DNA from: Rhodamnia argentea
Taxonomy: Eukaryota > Streptophyta > Magnoliopsida > Myrtales > Myrtaceae
NCBI RefSeq assembly: GCF_020921035.1
Contig: NC_063156.1
Coordinates: 22,554,283 to 22,618,282, forward strand
Reading direction: 5' to 3'
Length of the DNA stretch: 64,000 nucleotides
The first letter of the stretch is position 1, and every line of letters begins with the position of its first letter. The translations under genes and the position numbers were made by a program. Below the pieces are notes generated by a model. That model did not search any database. It saw nothing but the letters and a program-made list of their open reading frames with translations, and was not told the origin of the DNA. This document shows positions 59,441-64,000 of the stretch, piece after piece.

Positions 59441-61148
59441 GAGAGAGTACCCACACGGCAAAGTTGGTGAACTTGAGCTTTTTGCCACCGAGGAGCTTGG
59501 CCCTATGCGAGCTCATTGCTTTTGCCGTCCCGAACCTCATAGGTGGCGGAATGAAGAGAGAGATTTAAGTATGGCACTCACTCAAGTGGCACATATATAT
59601 ATTTTTGCGATCACTTGACTGTCATAATTTTTCAATTGATCACTGGAATGCCATAACTTTGAAAAACGTTCATTTCAAAATGTCATGACATTGTAGATTT
59701 TTGGCACTTGGATGAATGTTTTTAAATAGTTATGGCATAGTGATCAATTCAAAGTTATGACACTCAAATGAATGTTTTTTTAGAATTTTTGACATCCAAG
59801 TGGTCGAGAAAAAAGTTACAGCACTCAAGTGAACGTTGTACGAACATTACATCATGAATACGTTGCATTGTTTTTTTGTGGAAAAAAACTGCGAGAAAAC
59901 TTTAAGCGTGTGGCAGAGGTTCGGTGGCTGCTCCACCAGGTGCGGCAACGAGGGCAACTATTGTGGTGCCGGGCAGGGAGGTCGGTGCTGGTGCTTCATT
60001 ATGGGGCACCGGGAGGCTGGTGTCGTTCTCTGGAGGTTAGCTTGGGCTTATCGGGTGCGGCAGTACAGTAGCACGTCAGAAGCTGGAGGCACTGTAGATG
60101 GGCTTGTCAAGGTGCTGGATCTCGTCGGGACCGCTGCTAGCTCGCCAGATCGTTGCTAGCTTTTGCCACTTTGGGTGGCGACGCTGCAGCACACGGTGGT
60201 GAGGCAAGAAACCAGATGAAAGCAAGGCAGGGCGCAGCGGAGACGCGGGGCATTGCCACGGCGCGAGGAGAGGGAGAGAGCTTGGCCCTTGCTTCAATGT
60301 TTCTCGCGTGCGCGCACTCTTCGTGTGCTGTGAACGTCTAATGCGTATCCCACTCCAATGTCTCTTATTCCCGTATGACCATAAGTCTTGAAGGTAATAA
60401 TGACCTTATTGCTTCAAAATACGATTGAGAAATGCAATCTTTCCTAGTTTACCAAAACCCCATGTGCTCCTCACGTATGAATTTTTTGGCCATTGTGGAT
60501 TTTTAATGGGCTTGACCGAATTTCATGCTCTTGCGAGCTTAGACCAGAAAATTTAATTAAGTTTAGAACCTACCTGCTTCAATCTATTCAACACCAGGCT
60601 AATCCACAATGAAATCATGTGGGCTTATTACTACTAAAACAGAATGCTCCTAATGTGCAAAGTTAATAATTTTTTGTTCAGGGTCAGGGTCGAATCCTAA
60701 AAGTGTTTTAAGTAGAGTGCCAAAGTGTCGACAACAAGTTGCTCAACTTGCAATGCTTTTTTATGCGAGGACTAGAGGTCCACAACCGATGCACCGAGTG
60801 TCGTAGTGTTGTTTTCTCGTGTTCGTGCCGGTAATACTTGCTTGTAATATTTTGTTCGTGTGAGGGTTAGCTTCCCTACATGTGTGATTTTGTAAGCATA
60901 ATTCAAAAGAATCATGCTAGCATGACGGTGTGACAATATAACGGTGGAATGCTAGACATAAAATCAGACGTGAGTCCTCCCATGATTGCTAAATATTTTT
61001 TGCCATTCATGACGCTTGCAGTTGAGATTGGATCGCTATACTGTTACACTGTCGCCTTCTCAAATCTCAATTAAAAAATTCGAGCAACATTTCCCTCCGA
61101 CCATCAAACTAAAGCATTTGATATTCACGTGCCCGTACAAAAGTTGGG

Positions 61149-61350
61149 TAAATTACCAAAAAAGTCATAAACCTATTATAAAAGTGTCAATTTAACTTTA
61201 AACATTTTTATGCCAATTCAGGCTTAAACTTTTTTATGCCAATTCAGTCCTAAACATTTTGCATTTGTGGCGATTCGGTCCATCCGGCCACTTTTGATTG
61301 AAAATTGCTGACGTGGATGCATCGTCCTACGTGATCCGACCGATATTGAA
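61149..61350 (+). repeat. Dispersed repeat copy B
   Basis: Starts 'accaaaaaagtcataaacct' and runs through a duplicated 'tttttatgccaattcag' to 'aaaattgctgacgtggatgc' and 'cctacgtgatccgac'. Same family and orientation as 3575-3765; this copy is closer to the presumed consensus, with the 'gacgtgg' block intact. Confidence 0.6.
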
Positions 61351-62919
61351 ATAGACAATTTTTATTAATCTTTAATAATTTTTGAATTTTTAATGAATTT
61401 TTTGTATTTTTCTCCAACTAGGTCACCGGCCGAACCTCGTCGGCACCGGGCGAGGGCTTCCGCCCCCCTCGCTAGATCCGAGACATGCAAGGGTTGTCAG
61501 CCATTGCATGTGGCCGGTGACCCTCGCCGGCCTTTATCTAAAAAAGAAAAAAACAAAATACAAAAAAAGTTATTAAAATATCATTCAAAATTGTTTACGT
61601 TAGCAACAATTCACTCCAGCGATTTTCGTTCAAAATTGTTCGGATTGATTGGATTACCACATATGTAAAAATTTTATGACTCAATTCTAAAAAAAAAAAA
61701 AATTTACTACTTAATTGACATAATTTCAATAAATTTAGTACTTTTTTAACGGAAGTTGCATGTTTTCCTTATGGCAACACGATGCAATTTTTCTTTTGTT
61801 TTTTTGTTCAAACAACACGATCACGATGCAATTGATCAGTTGCTTTTTCATCGCGGCGGAGACGAGTCAGCCAAATCTTGGATTGTGTACCCCTCCTCCT
61901 ACCGGCTACTGCTTTTCCTATTTTGTAGCCAACAGATTTGGACGATCGAATATTACTTGTCGGAACTCGTAATCCACATACCAAGCATGTTGTTTGGCCA
62001 AAGCACATGGTTCGGCCCCAAATATATATGGGGAGAAAAGGAAGGATTATTTTATAAACGAATATCCCGAAACTTATTAAACATTTTTCGCCGAAATTTT
62101 TTTTTTGTTGGTTGAAATGCACATGTCGGTTGCTTTAAAAAAAAAAAATCCAGCGTTAGATATTCGATGCGGTATGGAGTAATTCATATATCTTAATAGG
62201 CCCAAGTCATTGGCTTAATTTTTTTTTTTACTAAAGATAGATTTAACAAGATAAGTTGGTGGGTCATATTAGAGCTACCAATTTGGTGATCCCCTGGATT
62301 ATTGATATCAGAATTGTACCGCGCATCATACAAGTAGTATCGGAACCAATGGTCGGTTGATGGGCCTCCAATATATTTCCGCGTTTGGTGCACTATCTCG
62401 AGGAAGAAAATCGTGGTCATCATCGCAGCTATTGAGCGCCGCCATGATTGATCTCTTGGAAAGACCGTGAGTGAAGGTGTATCCAACTCGGACTTGACAT
62501 TTTCCTTCACGTGGAGATAGTTGAGCTTCTGTTGTACAACCCGACACTACTAATGAATGCATCAATTACGAAATCCATGAGGAAACGATTGAAAAACTCC
62601 GGCTTTCCATCGTCTGTCCATGTAAAACAATCTGAAATATAGAATGGAAAAACAAAGTGCACCTATCTACAAGCGAGGATAGGGACATGAACCCTTCGGA
62701 GACAAAACAAAAGTAATTCTTGGAGCCCTCTTTGTACTGGTGAACAACTGAACGTGGGATTTTGCTGCTGAATCGTCCAGATTGGAATCGCAATTTCCGG
62801 CGTGCATGATGTAGCCAATCGCATCCCTCTCTTTTCCTCCACATCACTTCTCCACGAGAAAGCAATCGATGTCGTCTATTGATTCTCTTTCTTTTTTTTG
62901 GTTTTATTTTTCCCATAAC

Positions 62920-63475
62920 GCTCTGTTTGTTTCACGGAAAAAAATTTCCTGAAAAAATATTTTCTCCAGTTTACGGTGTTTGGGGAGCGAAAAAGATGTG
63001 GTCAAAGAAAGTATTTTCCTTTATGGAAAATGACCCTTCTAAAAGCAGGGAAAATGATTTTCCATTTCTTAAAAATGGGAATCATTTTCCAATCTTTCTT
63101 GTTAGGGCTCTCTCTGACCCTCTCGCCCTCGGTGCATTTACACCGCCTGTCTCTGCTCGCAAATCCGCCCTCAACAAGCTCGAGACCATCTCTTCCGCTG
63201 CTAGACCAACCCCCGCCATTGCTGTGGCTGGCGATCAATCGAGAAAGAAGGAAAAAAGAGAAAAAGAAAAGAAAAGAAATATAAAAAATATAATTAAAAA
63301 AATCGATTTTTTTAATTATATTTTTCTTAAGGCCGTACCAAATGGGGGAAAATATTTTCCAGTTGATTTTCAGATTTTAACCAAAAACCGAAAAATATCG
63401 CCATTTTCCTGAAAAAGAACTTCTTGAAAAATATTTTTTTAAAACGCCATATTTTTCACGAAACAAACGGAGCCT
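62920..63475. mobile_element. MITE-like TIR element with unrelated core
   Basis: The left end reads GCTCTGTTTGTTTCACG and the reversed right end GCTCCGTTTGTTTCGTG, 14 of 17 matching, with adjacent AT-rich arms full of 'attttcc' and 'ggaaaa' blocks. The centre (63100-63240) is GC-rich and unlike the arms. No transposase, and the target duplication is not clear. Confidence 0.55.
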
Positions 63476-64000
63476 AAGTTTACGAAAGAAACTCGGTCTA
63501 CCATTAACGATGCGCTAGACAAAACTGATTAATCGTTTGGTGCCTAAAGTCCAGTGAGAGAAGGATTCCTACACTCTTAAGAGGTTTGGTGATTGCATGA
63601 AGTACTCTTCTAGTTACCCGAAAGAAGAAAAACGTCGTGAAGAAAGCTCATCAAAAGGAGCAAGTGCAAGCTAATCGATGATGGATTTGAAAGCATTAAT
63701 CATAAGCGTGCCACACCCTTTCCACATAATCGACAATAGATCGAAGCGTCCGATGATTATTCCTATGTAATCATGGATTAAGGGAAGGCGATCGTTAATC
63801 AATGCTTGTCATTCGTTACTCGTCGCAATAAAGAATTGTCTCAATCCAAGTGCGCTGTCCTATACAGGGAAAAGGACTGGGAAAAGGTGGAGATCTTGTA
63901 GGTAGTATCTGGCCTCTGGCCAATTTGCTGCCTATGTTTTAGGACAAGGAGTATGCAGGCGGGGAGTGAGTGACATCAAGTCATGGGAAAAGAAAGAAGA

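Noticed and set aside
59829-60159. Cys/Gly-rich frame (CGGC..CGNEGNYCGAGQGG)
   Set aside because: Superficially like a chitin-binding domain, but cysteine spacing does not fit, there is no signal peptide and the GC-rich patch is open in several frames.

Overview
This window is nuclear DNA from a flowering plant, almost certainly a eudicot. Genes are split by short introns with GT-AG borders. The recognisable families are plant ones: cyclic Dof factor, atypical chloroplast thioredoxin, plastid ribulose-phosphate epimerase, DUF538, and a NIP-type RING protein. Intergenic DNA is AT-rich with many small terminal-inverted-repeat elements. The style of the repeats reminded me of Myrtales (Eucalyptus-like), but that is an impression, not a demonstrated assignment.

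Layout, left to right: 3' part of a GDSL esterase/lipase (+, 1-918); a small secreted-peptide precursor ending in a PSY/RaxX-like motif (-, 2130-2661); about 5 kb of repeat-rich DNA; a cyclic Dof factor (+, 7846-10076); an HNH-nuclease-domain gene (-, 12965-18640) whose introns hold a 4 x 261 bp tandem array, an inverted-repeat element and a 408 bp tandem duplication that copied part of a coding exon; a membrane-anchored calmodulin-like protein (+, 20594-21214); a CGGC-type ACHT thioredoxin (-, 24825-26039); a 2.2 kb non-autonomous CACTA transposon carrying a receptor-kinase fragment (27551-29742); a five-exon conserved small protein of unknown function (-, 32260-33766); a tRNA-Ile(AAU) (+, 33969-34042); a long-TIR element (36287-36934); a DUF962/Mpo1-like gene with a GC-AG intron (+, 37340-38205); plastid ribulose-phosphate 3-epimerase (+, 39164-42174); a NIP-type RING-H2 protein (-, 43016-45162); a poly-serine membrane protein (-, 46838-47899); an uncharacterised multi-pass membrane protein (+, 50514-51464); eIF5A (-, 53692-55809); a DUF538 protein (-, 56356-57532); and a 6.4 kb gene-free tail with a decayed plastid rbcL fragment and another MITE-like element.

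These are independent eukaryotic genes, so no operon logic applies. The exon-intron structures were built by hand from reading frame, splice consensus and family resemblance. Reading phase closes exactly in every multi-exon model given, which is good internal support. I found no undescribed multi-gene system. The most interesting items are the PSY-like peptide gene, the kinase-carrying CACTA element with a nested terminus, and the partial exon duplication in the HNH gene.
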